Counted from the first letter of the stretch, positions 49,376 through 58,609 are shown. The stretch is 64,000 nucleotides of DNA from Streptomyces fragilis (GCF_003112515.1 NZ_BEVZ01000006.1:186001-250000), one strand, 5' to 3'. The notes: generated from the sequence alone by a model not told the origin. A program made the numbers and translations.

Positions 49376-50083
49376 TCAGGCGTTCTTGGACCGCACCCGC
49401 GCCACCACGGCGTGCGGGCGGCCGGGGTGCGGCCGGGTGAAGGCCTCGTACAGCGCCTCGTGGTCGTGCCCGTCCGCCGTGGCGACGGACCAGCCGGCCA
49501 CCTCGAAGCGGGCGGCGATGCCGCCGGGACGGGCGTGGGTGGCCGAGGAGTTGTCCACGACGACGGCGTGGAGCCTGTCGAGTCCCGCCGGGCCGGCGAA
49601 GGCGAGGGCCTCGTGGTTGCTGCCCTCGTCCAGTTCGGCGTCGCCGGTCAGCACCCACACGGCGGGGCCGGTGAGGCCCTGGGCGCGCAGGCCCAGGGCC
49701 TCACCCACCGCGATGGGCAGGCCGTGGCCGAGCGATCCGCTGCCGATCTCCACACCGGGCAGCAGCGTGCGGTCGGGGTGGTGGCCGAGCGGGGAGTCGT
49801 AGGAACCGAACCCGGACAGCAGGTCGACGGGAAGGAAGCCCTTGGCGGCGAGGACCGCGTAGTAGGCCATCGGTCCGTGGCCCTTGGAGAGCAGGAACCG
49901 GTCCCGCTCCGGGTCCCGGGCCCGCTCGGGCGACACCCGCAGGACCCGGTCGTACAGGACCCACAGGACGTCGAGGGTGGAGGTGGCGGCGGGTCCGTGC
50001 TTCTCGTCCCCGGTCATCAGGGCCATCAGACGGGGCAGGTCGGCGTAGGCGTCACCGTTGTGGCGCGTGGTGGTCGCGGTCAT
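49376..50083 (-). CDS. Transketolase N-terminal (TPP-binding) subunit
   Basis: 235 residues covering only the PP domain. SKGHGPMAYYAVLAAKGFL and GSLGHGLPIAVGEALGL contain the phosphate-contacting His, and VLTGDAELDEGSNHEAL with a later VVVDNSS is the TPP motif GD(x)n DN. It precedes the C-terminal subunit by 28 bases in the same operon. A split transketolase beside no other pentose-phosphate gene suggests a specialised pathway (sugar or secondary metabolism), which is inference. The ATG is within a base of 50083. Confidence 0.87.
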   Translation of the reverse strand: MTATTTRHNGDAYADLPRLMALMTGDEKHGPAATSTLDVLWVLYDRVLRVSPERARDPERDRFLLSKGHGPMAYYAVLAAKGFLPVDLLSGFGSYDSPLGHHPDRTLLPGVEIGSGSLGHGLPIAVGEALGLRAQGLTGPAVWVLTGDAELDEGSNHEALAFAGPAGLDRLHAVVVDNSSATHARPGGIAARFEVAGWSVATADGHDHEALYEAFTRPHPGRPHAVVARVRSKNA

Positions 50084-50195
50084 GCGGACAGCGTGCGACC
50101 TCGAGCAAGGTTGAGGTCAAGCGCGGGACGGTGCCGGGTTCCGTGGCCTGCCGCCCGGTCGTCGCGCCGCGGCACGCCGGCCGCGCCGCACCGCC

Positions 50196-51122
50196 TCAGG
50201 CCGCCAGCTTCTCGGCCATGGCCGCCAGTTCGGGCGCCCGGAGCACCCGCCCCGGCCATCCCGGCAGCGGCACGTGCAGCGCGGCCGTCCACCGGTCCGG
50301 GACGGCGCCGGCCCCGTGGCGCGCTCCGGCGAGGGTGCCGGTGACCGCCGCGACGGTGTCCGTGTCGCCGCCGAGGTCGACGGCGGCGCGCACCGCCTCT
50401 TCGTAGCCGCGCGTGTGGCGCAGCGCCCACACGGCGGAGCCGAGGCACGGCCAGACGGCTCCGTTGAACTCGGTGGCCAGGTCGGGGTGCCAGTCGGGAG
50501 CCAGGACCGTGGCGTACCGCTCGCGGTGGGGCGGGGGAACCTCGGCCAGGACGTCGTCGATCGCGTCGAGCGGATCGCCGCCCCGCAGGGCGACGCGCAC
50601 CAGCTCGTGGAGGATCGCGGTGCCCTCCCAGGCGGCGCGGTCGCCGTGGGTGAGGGCGGCGAGCCGGCGGCCGGCGTCCATGGTGGCCCGCCGCCCCCAG
50701 CGGGCGAAGGCGACGGCGGGGACGGAGGCCCGCATCAGGCAACCGTTGCCCGCGGCGCGGAGGTTGACCTGGAAGTGCAGGGCGGCGGCCTGGTCCCAGG
50801 GCAGGCCGTTGGTCAGGACGCCCTCGGTCTGCAGCCCGATGTCCTTGGGCCCTCCACGGGCCCAGCGCTGGAAGCGGCCGAAGACGTCGGGCAGGTCGAG
50901 TCCCGCGCGTTCGAGGAGCGACTCCCCGATCAGCACGGCCATCTGCGTGTCGTCGGTGGCCTCCCCCGGGTCCCAGCCGCCTCCGCCGCACATCTCGCCG
51001 CCGGCGCCCGGCTCGGGGAACCGGGCGGTGAACGCCCCCGGCGGCCCGAACTCGAAGGGCGCGCCCAGGGCGTCGCCGACCGCCGCACCCAGCACGGCTC
51101 CCACAGCACGCTCCCTCTCCAT
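50196..51122 (-). CDS. ADP-ribosylglycohydrolase (DraG/ARH family)
   Basis: 308 residues. Two dinuclear metal motifs are intact: TDDTQM with Asp57/Asp58 and GGDTDT with Asp253/Asp255; the GAAVGDALGAPFEF start is also canonical. The enzyme should remove ADP-ribose from protein, nucleic acid or small targets, or cleave a related N-glycosidic bond. The ATG at 51122 has a TACGCT six bases upstream with no Shine-Dalgarno site, so it may be leaderless. Divergent from the histidine kinase gene; the closeness (81 bases) suggests shared control sequences. Confidence 0.88.
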   Translation of the reverse strand: MERERAVGAVLGAAVGDALGAPFEFGPPGAFTARFPEPGAGGEMCGGGGWDPGEATDDTQMAVLIGESLLERAGLDLPDVFGRFQRWARGGPKDIGLQTEGVLTNGLPWDQAAALHFQVNLRAAGNGCLMRASVPAVAFARWGRRATMDAGRRLAALTHGDRAAWEGTAILHELVRVALRGGDPLDAIDDVLAEVPPPHRERYATVLAPDWHPDLATEFNGAVWPCLGSAVWALRHTRGYEEAVRAAVDLGGDTDTVAAVTGTLAGARHGAGAVPDRWTAALHVPLPGWPGRVLRAPELAAMAEKLAA

Positions 51123-51203
51123 GTCCGGAGCGTATCGGGGGAACGGCGTCGCCCGACGGTGGAGATGACACCCCTCCTCGGGCCCCCGTACTCTGATCAC
51201 CTC

Positions 51204-52544
51204 ATGGAACTCCGACCGGTTCAGCCCCAACGCCCGTCCGGGGAAGGATGGTTGGCGCTGCTGCGCGAAGGGCTGCGGGAGTTCGGGCAGACCCTCGTGA
51301 CGCCCTCGGACCTTCGCAGGCCCCCGCTCGCCGGGGCCCGCGCGCGGTGGGTCCGCCTGTCGCCGTACGTCGTCGTGCTCGGCTTCGTCGCGTCCCTGCT
51401 GCCGGTCACGGTCACCGTCCTGGTCCAGGACTACGGCGTGAACGGGGCGACGGCCGGCGCCCTCGCCACCGCACAGAGCGCCCCTCTGCTCCTCGCCCTG
51501 ACCCGACCGCTGCCGGCCTGGTGGGTGATCTTCACCGCCGACGTGGCGGGTGGCCTGGTGCTGATGGGCGGGTCGGGCACTGCGGACCGCAACTGGCCCT
51601 GGACGCCGATGATCGTGATCGGCTATCTGCCGCTCATGGTGCTGCTCGGGCTGCGCGAGCCGCGCCGCACCCTGACCGCGGTCTGGCTCGCCACCGGCGC
51701 GGCCGGGCTCTTCTTCGAGGTCACGGGGCCGCACCTGGGCGACGGCATCCACCTGCTGCTCTTCGTGCTCAGCGGTGTCACCTTGGTCGTGACCTACTCC
51801 CTGCGCTCGCGCGGCGAGGCGCGGCAACGGCTCGCCGAACAGGAGAGCATCAGCGGGGCCGAGCGCGCCCGGCGCACCCTCCTCGAGGAACGGGCCCGTA
51901 TCGCACGGGAGTTGCACGACGTGGTGGCCCACCACATGTCGGTGATCACGGTCCAGGCGGACTCGGCGCCCTACCGCATCCAGGGCCTGCCTGCCGAGGC
52001 CCGGGAGGAGTTCGCCGGCATCGCCGCGGGCGCGCGTGAGGCGCTCAACGAGATGCGGCGGCTGCTCGTCGTCCTCCGCAACGAGGACGCCGGGGGTGAA
52101 CGTGCCCCGCAGCCCGGGCTCGACCGGCTGCAGCAGCTGGTCGAGGCGACCGTGCGGGCCGGGGTGCCCGCCGAACTGTCCCTGGCGGCCGATCCGGGCG
52201 ACATGGACCAGGCCGTGGGCCTGTCCGCCTACCGCATCGTGCAGGAGGCGCTCGCCAACGTGGTGCGGCACGCACCCGGGGCGCCGACCAGGGTCTCGGT
52301 GAGCTCGGACGGAACCGACCTGACGGCGCTGGTCGTCAACGGCCCCGCTCCGCAACCGGTCGCCGCCCCGCTGGAGCGGGACGGCACGGGGCACGGTCTG
52401 GTCGGGATGCGCGAACGCGTACGGCTGACCGGCGGCACGCTCGACGTGGGGCCGCTGCCGGACGGCGGCTTCCGCGTCGCGGCGCGGCTCCCCCTGCGTA
52501 CCGGTGACACCGACGGCGTCGACCTTCCGAAGGGATCCCCATGA
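51204..52544 (+). CDS. Sensor histidine kinase, NarL-type two-component system
   Basis: 446 residues. Five or six hydrophobic segments (about 50-200) form a membrane sensor without a large extracellular loop. HisKA_3 follows with ARELHDVVAHHMSVI and phosphoacceptor His238, then a HATPase with N-box QEALANVVRHAPG and G-box GHGLVGMRERVRL. The start ATG at 51204 has a TACTCT 9 bases upstream and no Shine-Dalgarno sequence. Its stop overlaps the regulator start as ATGA, so the pair is coupled. Signals sensed are unknown, but membrane-embedded sensors of this type often detect envelope stress. Confidence 0.9.
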   Translation: MELRPVQPQRPSGEGWLALLREGLREFGQTLVTPSDLRRPPLAGARARWVRLSPYVVVLGFVASLLPVTVTVLVQDYGVNGATAGALATAQSAPLLLALTRPLPAWWVIFTADVAGGLVLMGGSGTADRNWPWTPMIVIGYLPLMVLLGLREPRRTLTAVWLATGAAGLFFEVTGPHLGDGIHLLLFVLSGVTLVVTYSLRSRGEARQRLAEQESISGAERARRTLLEERARIARELHDVVAHHMSVITVQADSAPYRIQGLPAEAREEFAGIAAGAREALNEMRRLLVVLRNEDAGGERAPQPGLDRLQQLVEATVRAGVPAELSLAADPGDMDQAVGLSAYRIVQEALANVVRHAPGAPTRVSVSSDGTDLTALVVNGPAPQPVAAPLERDGTGHGLVGMRERVRLTGGTLDVGPLPDGGFRVAARLPLRTGDTDGVDLPKGSP

Positions 52545-53221
52545 CCATCCGTGTAGTCATCGTCGACGACCAGGCCATGGTCCGGGCCGGCTTCGCCGCG
52601 CTGCTCTCCGCGCAGGCGGACATCGACGTGGTGGGCGAGGCGCCGGACGGCGGGAAGGGCGTCGAGGTCAGCCGCTCCGTCCGCCCCGACGTGGTGCTCA
52701 TGGACGTGCGGATGCCGCAGATGGACGGGCTCGCCGCGGCCCGCGCGCTGCTGGATCCGCCGCCGGGTGTCGTGCACCGGCCGCGGGTGCTGATGCTGAC
52801 CACGTTCGACGTGGACGACTACGTGTACGAGGCACTGCGGGCCGGCGCCTCCGGCTTCCTGCTCAAGGACGCGCCGCCGGCGGACCTGATCGCGGCGGTG
52901 CGGGTGGTGGCCTCCGGCGACGCGCTGCTCGCCCCGTCGGTCACGCGCCGCCTCATCGCGGACTTCGCCAGGCAGCGCCCCGCGCCCCGCAGGAACCGCG
53001 CCCTGCACCTCAACGCGCTCACGCCGCGCGAGACCGAGGTCCTCGAACTGATCGCCCGCGGCCTCTCCAACCAGGAGATCGCCGAACGCCTCGTGCTCGC
53101 CGAGCAGACGGTGAAGACCCATGTCGGGCGCGTGCTCGCCAAGGTGAACCTGCGCGACCGGGCGCAGGCGGTGATCTTCGCCTACGAGTCCGGGCTCGTC
53201 GCGCCGGGGGACGCCGGTTAG
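52541..53221 (+). CDS. NarL/FixJ-family response regulator
   Basis: 226 residues. A receiver domain (1-125) has the phosphoacceptor Asp55 in VLMDVRMPQMDG and Lys in FLLKDAPP. A LuxR-type HTH follows (about 155-220; ALTPRETEVLELIARGLSNQ, EQTVKTHVGRVLAK). It overlaps the kinase gene by four bases (ATGA), the usual arrangement of this two-component class. Its targets are unknown; the operon continues 177 bases later with an exported hydrolase and a membrane acyltransferase gene, which are candidates. Confidence 0.92.
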   Translation: MTIRVVIVDDQAMVRAGFAALLSAQADIDVVGEAPDGGKGVEVSRSVRPDVVLMDVRMPQMDGLAAARALLDPPPGVVHRPRVLMLTTFDVDDYVYEALRAGASGFLLKDAPPADLIAAVRVVASGDALLAPSVTRRLIADFARQRPAPRRNRALHLNALTPRETEVLELIARGLSNQEIAERLVLAEQTVKTHVGRVLAKVNLRDRAQAVIFAYESGLVAPGDAG

Positions 53222-53397
53222 TCCCGGCGTCGGGCGGCTTCCCCGCGCGCACCCCCTACCCCGGTAGCATCCGCGCCCCGCACGGCAGACCCCGGTAGCA
53301 CCTGCGACCTGGCTCCCCGGCGTGACGCCTGCCGGCCGGTCACCCTCCTACCTTCCCTCCGTCGACGCACCGACGGACACCACAGGGGAGACGGATC

Positions 53398-54540
53398 ATG
53401 GGACTGCGGGCGGGGATCTGGAAGAGGCGTGGCAGGCGGACCGTGGTCGCCGCCGCGCTCGCGGCGTGCGTCGTGGCCGGCACCACGGGTCTGGCGGCCG
53501 GCGAAGAGCAGCGGGCGGTCACCGGCCCCGTCCCCGGTACCGGCGCCTGGCGCGCCGACCGCGGCCTCGGGCCTCTGCCCGACCCGGCCACCGCGACGCC
53601 CGGCCGGGTGGCGGCGTTCTTCGCCCGGCTCGGACCGGAACAGCGTCGCGCGCTGGTCCGGCGTCACCCTCTCGTGGTGGGCAACCTGGACGGCGTGCCC
53701 GCCCCCGTGCGGTACGAGGCGAACGCGCTGGCGCTCGCGGAGGAACGGGACCGCCAGCGGGCGCGCGCCGAGGACCCGTCACTCACCGAGCGGGAACGGC
53801 GGACGGCGCGTGCCCGCGCCGACCGCTGTGCGCGGTTGCTCGGCGGGCAGAAGGGCGGACGGCAGATCATCGCCTTCGACCCGCGCGGGCGCGGGCAGGT
53901 GGCCGAGGTCCACGGTGACCTGACGCACGCGGGTCACGTCTCCGTCGTGGTGCCCGGTTCCGACATCGACCTGGACACCTTCGACCGCGCCGGGGACCGG
54001 TACGGGACGCCCACCGGCATGGCTCGTTCCCTGTACGCCGCCACCGGGGGCCGCACGGCGGTCGTCGCCTGGGCCGGGTACACCACGCCGGTCGGACTCG
54101 GTCCGGACGCCGCCACCGGCCGGCTCGCCGAGGCGGGCGCGCCGCGTCTGGCCCGTTTCGTGCGGGGCCTGGTGGCGGCCGGTGCGCCGAGGCCCGCCGT
54201 GTTCTGCCACAGCTACGGCTCGGTGGTGTGCGGGCTGGCCGCGGCGCAGATGCCCGCCGTCGACATCGTCGTCGCGGGGTCGCCCGGCCTGCGCGCGGAC
54301 GGCGTCGAGGACCTGCGGACGACGGCGCGGGTCTGGGCCACCAGGAGCGCGGACGACTGGATCGGCCGCGTTCCGCACGTGGAGGTGCTCGGCCTCGGGC
54401 ACGGCGCGGACCCGGCCGACCCGGCCTTCGGCGCACGGCACGTGCCAGCCGAGCGGGCCGGCGGCCACACCGGGTACTTCGCTCCCGGGACCGACTCGCT
54501 GCGGGCCTTCGCCCGGATCGCGCTGGGGGCGGCGGCATGA
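53398..54540 (+). CDS. Exported alpha/beta hydrolase (DUF1023-type)
   Basis: 380 residues. The N-terminus (basic MGLRAGIWKRRGRRTVV, then an Ala-rich core) is a signal peptide or signal anchor. A long helical linker region with RxR-rich stretches follows, and the alpha/beta hydrolase domain occupies about 180-380, with GSDIDLDTFDRAGDRYG and CHSYGSVVCGL carrying the nucleophile Ser. DUF1023 proteins are typical of actinobacteria and usually extracellular, substrates unknown. GGGGAG lies 8 bases before the ATG. Its stop overlaps the acyltransferase start as ATGA. Confidence 0.82.
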   Translation: MGLRAGIWKRRGRRTVVAAALAACVVAGTTGLAAGEEQRAVTGPVPGTGAWRADRGLGPLPDPATATPGRVAAFFARLGPEQRRALVRRHPLVVGNLDGVPAPVRYEANALALAEERDRQRARAEDPSLTERERRTARARADRCARLLGGQKGGRQIIAFDPRGRGQVAEVHGDLTHAGHVSVVVPGSDIDLDTFDRAGDRYGTPTGMARSLYAATGGRTAVVAWAGYTTPVGLGPDAATGRLAEAGAPRLARFVRGLVAAGAPRPAVFCHSYGSVVCGLAAAQMPAVDIVVAGSPGLRADGVEDLRTTARVWATRSADDWIGRVPHVEVLGLGHGADPADPAFGARHVPAERAGGHTGYFAPGTDSLRAFARIALGAAA

Positions 54541-55919
54541 GCGCGGCTTCCACCACGACGTCGTCGGCCTCACCGACGCCGCCCGCGGCATCCCCGGGGA
54601 CCCCCGTGGCACATCCCTCCGCGGCGCCCGCGGGGCTCCCGGCACCGGCAGCGCCGGCGCCCTCCGGGCGGGCCGGCCTGCGGCGGAGGTTCGCCGGGGC
54701 GGTGGCCGTCGTCGACGCCAGGACCCCCGCCGGCCGTGACCGCGCCGTCGACGGTCTGCGCGCCCTCGCCCTGCTCGCCGTGCCGACCGGGCACTGGCTG
54801 CTCGGCGGCTTCACCCTGGACGCGGGCGGCGCCCTGCGCAACGCCAGCCCGCTCTCCTCGTTCGGCGCCCTCGCTCCGCTGAGCTGGGTGCTGCAGATGC
54901 TCGGCGTCTTCTTCCTGGTCGGCGGCTACGCCTCGGCCCTGTCGTACCACCGGTCCCTGCGGCGCGGGAGGTCCCGAAGCGCCTGGCTGCGCGGCCGTGT
55001 CGCCCGCCTGGGGCGGCCGGTGCTCGGTGTGACGGCCGTGTGGGGAGCTCTGGTTCCGGCCCTGTACGCGCTCGGCGTGCCGGCCACGACCCTGCGCACC
55101 GGATCCACCCTGGTGATCCAGCCCCTGTGGTTCGTCGGCGTGTACACCGTGATCACGGCCCTCACCCCGTACTGCGTCCGCGCCTCCCGACGCATCGGCG
55201 CCTGGGCCGCGGCCCCGCTCCTGCTCGCCGTCGCCGTGGTGGACTTCCTGCGCTACGGCCCGTACGCGGAGGCGGTGCCGTCCTGGCTGGGCGTCCTGAA
55301 CGTCCTGCCGGGCTGGATGTTCGCCTACCAACTGGGCGTCAGCTGGGGCGGCAGGAGGCTCGGCAGGCGTGGCGCCCTCGTCCTGCTCGGCGTGGGCACG
55401 GCCCTGTTCGCGCTCCTGCTGTGCGTCTTCGACTACCCGGCGTCCATGGTGGGCGTGCCCGGCGCGGACCGCACCAACTCGCACCCGCCGTCGCTGCTGG
55501 TGCTCGCGCTCGCGGCGGCGCAGAGCGGCGCGGCGATCCTGCTGCACGACCGCATCGGCCGCTGCCTGCGCAGGCCCGCGCTGTGGGCGCCGGTCGTCGT
55601 GATCAACCTGTCGGCGATGACGATCCTCTGCTGGCACCAGTCCGCGATGTTCGCGGCGGCGGCGCCGGCGTCGCTGGCGGCCCCCTTCGTGGGCGCCGTC
55701 CCTGGCCTGACCACGGCTCCCGACTCCCTGGCCTGGATCGCGGCACGGCTGCTGTGGCTGCCGGTCCTCGCGGTGCTCCTGGTGGTGCTCGCGCGCCGGA
55801 CCCGGCGGTTCGAGGATCCGTGGCGGACGGGCGGCCGGGCCTGGTGGCGGCCGTGGGCGGCCGGGGTGCTCTCGGCGGGGTTCGCGCTGTTCGCGCTCGG
55901 CCTCGTCGGGCCGGGGTGA
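54537..55919 (+). CDS. Membrane acyltransferase (acyltransferase 3 family)
   Basis: 460 residues. A disordered Ala/Pro/Ser N-terminus (about 1-50) leads into RDRAVDGLRALALLAVPTGHWL, the acyltransferase-3 entry with the His-containing catalytic region, and about 10-12 hydrophobic segments. The family moves acyl groups such as acetyl or succinyl from cytoplasmic donors to surface carbohydrates or lipids. The gene is translationally coupled (ATGA) to the exported hydrolase, so the pair may modify and trim the same surface polymer; that link is inference. The two-component genes just upstream may control them. Confidence 0.82.
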   Translation: MSAASTTTSSASPTPPAASPGTPVAHPSAAPAGLPAPAAPAPSGRAGLRRRFAGAVAVVDARTPAGRDRAVDGLRALALLAVPTGHWLLGGFTLDAGGALRNASPLSSFGALAPLSWVLQMLGVFFLVGGYASALSYHRSLRRGRSRSAWLRGRVARLGRPVLGVTAVWGALVPALYALGVPATTLRTGSTLVIQPLWFVGVYTVITALTPYCVRASRRIGAWAAAPLLLAVAVVDFLRYGPYAEAVPSWLGVLNVLPGWMFAYQLGVSWGGRRLGRRGALVLLGVGTALFALLLCVFDYPASMVGVPGADRTNSHPPSLLVLALAAAQSGAAILLHDRIGRCLRRPALWAPVVVINLSAMTILCWHQSAMFAAAAPASLAAPFVGAVPGLTTAPDSLAWIAARLLWLPVLAVLLVVLARRTRRFEDPWRTGGRAWWRPWAAGVLSAGFALFALGLVGPG

Positions 55920-55930
55920 TCCGGCGGGGA

Positions 55931-55971
55931 CCCCGCGGGCGGCGGCGGGCCTCGGGCCGCCGCCCGCGGGG
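55931..55971. terminator. Bidirectional terminator after the acyltransferase gene
   Basis: CCCCGCGGGCGGCGG (55931-55945) pairs perfectly with CCGCCGCCCGCGGGG (55957-55971) around an 11-base loop, between convergent genes. Confidence 0.8.
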
Positions 55972-55984
55972 CGTTCTCGGGGTG

Positions 55985-57412
55985 TCAGCGGCCGGTCTCC
56001 GAGGCCGCGGCTTCGCGGAGGTTGTCGCGGGCGTCGCCCGGCAGGAGGTAGCCGGCCAGCACGTTGCGGGCGTCGGTGCGCGCCACCCGGGCGAGGTAGC
56101 CGCCGTGCGTGGGGTGGAGCTCGTCCAGCTTCTCCTCGGTGAAGGGCTCGTGGCTGCCGAAGAGGAAGCAGAACGTCTCGCCCGCGTTGTCGCCGGTGTC
56201 CAGTGCGGTGGGCGCCTCGACCTGGGAGAGCCGGATCCCGCCGCGGGCCCGCCCCAGCTCGTCGCGGGCCTTGGTGCCGTCGGCCGCGAACTCCAGCGGC
56301 GGGGCGGACGGCGGGAGCACCCCGATCCGGGCCCAGCGGGTCAGGTGCCCGTAGGCGGCGGCGACCACGTGGTGCAGCGGCACCCTGCTGAACGGGGGCC
56401 GTGCGCACCGGTACTCCGGGGCGGCGCCGAGGTCGCGGGTGAGCACGGGCCGGCGGTACTCCTGGCCACTCCAGCCGGAGTGCGCTGCGCCCGCCACCTC
56501 CCAGCGGCGGAACCGGTCGTCGTCGGCCCGGCGCGCGGGGGTGCGCACGTCGGTCTCGGACAGCACCTGGAGGACCGGCTCGGCGCCCTTGCGGGCCGGG
56601 GCGTTGCCGACCACGAAGGCGTAGGCGTCGAAGACGGGCGCGGTACGCGGCAGCACGTGGTCGTAGTACACGGTCATCCGCGTCGCGGACTGCGACGCGC
56701 CGACGCCGAGCACGGTGCGGGCCCGCAGCGTCCCGAGCGGGGCGGCACCGCCCTGACGGGACCTCAGCGTACGGGCGGCCTGGGCGAACACGTCGTAGGA
56801 CAGCTGGTCGGCGGTGAACCGCCCGCCGCCGGTGACGTCGAGGTTCCCGTAGCGGGCGGGGCTCCAGCCGCGCAGCTGGTCGACGCCGACCCGCTGGGCG
56901 GAGACCCCGACCCAGGCGTAGCCCTCGCGCAGGATCTGGTCCGGGCTCCACAGGGCGTCCAGGTCGTGGCCGGCGGTGACGTTCTGCCATTCGGTGAGGA
57001 CGGTGCCGTTGAAGTCCCGCGGGTCGGCGGGACGGCGGACGATCATCCGGGTGCGGTAGGGGACGTCCTCGGCGAGGAGTTCGCCGGTGGTGCCGTAGGC
57101 GTCGGCCTCCCCGGCGATCTCGAACTCCTCCTCGACGTACCCGGCGGACGCGAGGTCGGTGACGGTCGACATCCACGGGTAGGTGTCCTCGACCGCGGGT
57201 GCCTTGGGATCCCCGGGCACGGCGCCGGGGAGGACCCGCACGGCCGGCACGCCGGCCCCCGCGGCCGCGGCCCCGGGCCCCCGCGCGGTCGCACCCCCCG
57301 GCCCCTGGCCGGTGGCCCCGGTTCCCTGCGCGGCCTGGGCGGGCCCCCCGGCCAGCGTGGCGGCGGCCAGGGCGGCCAACAGGATGCGCGACGTTCGGCG
57401 CCATGCGCTCAT
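55985..57412 (-). CDS. Exported alpha/beta hydrolase domain protein (Abhydrolase_10 type)
   Basis: 475 residues. A signal peptide (MSAWRRTSRILLAALAAATL, cleavage near AQA) is followed by a Gly/Ala/Pro linker, then a large hydrolase domain. GVGASQSATRMTVYYDHVLP carries the nucleophile elbow (Gly-Ala-Ser-Gln-Ser), and WEVAGAAHSGW supplies an acid/His-like block. The long spacing is typical of the Abhydrolase_10 group of exported actinobacterial enzymes, whose substrates are unknown. AGAGGAG lies about 10 bases before the ATG at 57412. It is divergent from the GNAT-TPR gene. Confidence 0.78.
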   Translation of the reverse strand: MSAWRRTSRILLAALAAATLAGGPAQAAQGTGATGQGPGGATARGPGAAAAGAGVPAVRVLPGAVPGDPKAPAVEDTYPWMSTVTDLASAGYVEEEFEIAGEADAYGTTGELLAEDVPYRTRMIVRRPADPRDFNGTVLTEWQNVTAGHDLDALWSPDQILREGYAWVGVSAQRVGVDQLRGWSPARYGNLDVTGGGRFTADQLSYDVFAQAARTLRSRQGGAAPLGTLRARTVLGVGASQSATRMTVYYDHVLPRTAPVFDAYAFVVGNAPARKGAEPVLQVLSETDVRTPARRADDDRFRRWEVAGAAHSGWSGQEYRRPVLTRDLGAAPEYRCARPPFSRVPLHHVVAAAYGHLTRWARIGVLPPSAPPLEFAADGTKARDELGRARGGIRLSQVEAPTALDTGDNAGETFCFLFGSHEPFTEEKLDELHPTHGGYLARVARTDARNVLAGYLLPGDARDNLREAAASETGR

Positions 57413-57504
57413 CTGCGTCCGGCTCCTCTCCTGGGCGGGGCCGGATGCCCGCCCGCCTTCGCACACCATGGCCGCGCCGGCCCGCGCGTCGCATCGGCCG
57501 AATC

Positions 57505-57540
57505 ACCGGCGGCCCGCAAATCGCTGGGCCGTCCGCCGGT
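57505..57540. promoter_or_regulatory. Hairpin upstream of the GNAT-TPR gene
   Basis: ACCGGCGG (57505-57512) pairs with CCGCCGGT (57533-57540), and GGCCC/GGGCC pair inside it. It lies 20 bases before the GTG start, in the divergent region, so it could be an operator or a leader structure. Confidence 0.35.
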
Positions 57541-57559
57541 TACCGGCGAGAATCCGACG

Positions 57560-58573
57560 GTGACGATCAGACCCGTACGCCCCCAGGAACTCTCCGCGCT
57601 GCAGGACGTCGAGCGCGCCGCCGGGCGCCTCTTCGCCGACATCGGCATGGCCTTCGTGGCGGACGACGAACCGCTCCCGCCGGACGTGCTCGAGCGCCAC
57701 CGGAAGGCCGGTCTCGCCTGGGTGGCCGTGGACGAGGCGGACACGCCCGTCGCCTACCTGGTGGCCGAACCGGTCGACGGCGCCCTCCACGTCGAGCAGG
57801 TCACCGTCCACCCCGACCACGCCCGCCGAGGGATCGGCCGCGCGCTCGTCGAGCACCTGGAGCGGCACGCGGCGGCCCTGGGCGTGCCGGCGCTGACCCT
57901 GACCACCTACGCCGAAGTGCCGTGGAACGCGCCGTACTACGCCCGGCTCGGCTTCGCGCCGCTCCCCGAGGAGGAGTGGGGACCGCGACTGCGCGCGATC
58001 CGCGCCGAGGAGACCGCACGGGGGCTCGACCTCCGGCCCCGCCTGGCGATGCGCAAGCCGGTGGCGGCGAACCCGCTGCCGGCCGGCGCCGCCGCCCGCC
58101 TCGCGGAGGCGGTGCGCGTGCGGGAGGGCGGTGATCCGGAGACCGCCCGGCGGTCGCTGCTCGCCCTGAGCGCAGAGTTCCCCGGCGACGCCCGCGTCGC
58201 CTACCAGTCGGCCTGGGCCCACGACGTCCTGGGGCTGGAGGCGGAGGCCGTGCCGTTCTACGAGCGGGCGCTGGCCCTCCCCGGTCTGCCCCGGGAGGAC
58301 CGGCGCGGTGCGCTCCTCGGGCTGGGCAGCACCTACCGGGTGCTGGGCCGTCACACCGACGCCGTCCGGATCCTGCGGCAGGGGGCCGAGGAGTTCCCGC
58401 AGGACGGCGCCCTGCGCGCCTTCCTCGCGATGGCCCTCTACAACACCGGCGGTCACCACGAGGCGATGACGCTCCTGCTCCGGCTCCTGGCCTCCACCAG
58501 CGAGGACCCCGGTGTCCGCGCCTACCGGCGGGCGATCGAGTTCTACGCCGGGGACCTCGACGCCACGGTATGA
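57560..58573 (+). CDS. GNAT acetyltransferase fused to a TPR domain
   Basis: 337 residues. The N-terminal half (about 1-165) is a GNAT domain: VTVHPDHARRGIGRALVEHLE is the acetyl-CoA site and APYYARLGF the C-terminal strand. The second half (about 178-330) is a tetratricopeptide module of the TPR_5 sort (DARVAYQSAWAHDVLGLEAE, GALLGLGSTYRVLGRHTDAV, MALYNTGGHHEAMTLLLRLL). TPR_5 units are usually free proteins, so the fusion is notable; it may position the transferase on a partner. The GTG at 57560 has no Shine-Dalgarno sequence. Confidence 0.82.
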   Translation: MTIRPVRPQELSALQDVERAAGRLFADIGMAFVADDEPLPPDVLERHRKAGLAWVAVDEADTPVAYLVAEPVDGALHVEQVTVHPDHARRGIGRALVEHLERHAAALGVPALTLTTYAEVPWNAPYYARLGFAPLPEEEWGPRLRAIRAEETARGLDLRPRLAMRKPVAANPLPAGAAARLAEAVRVREGGDPETARRSLLALSAEFPGDARVAYQSAWAHDVLGLEAEAVPFYERALALPGLPREDRRGALLGLGSTYRVLGRHTDAVRILRQGAEEFPQDGALRAFLAMALYNTGGHHEAMTLLLRLLASTSEDPGVRAYRRAIEFYAGDLDATV

Positions 58574-58609
58574 GCTCCCGGGCCGGTCCGGTCCTGCTTG
58601 GATGGGACC

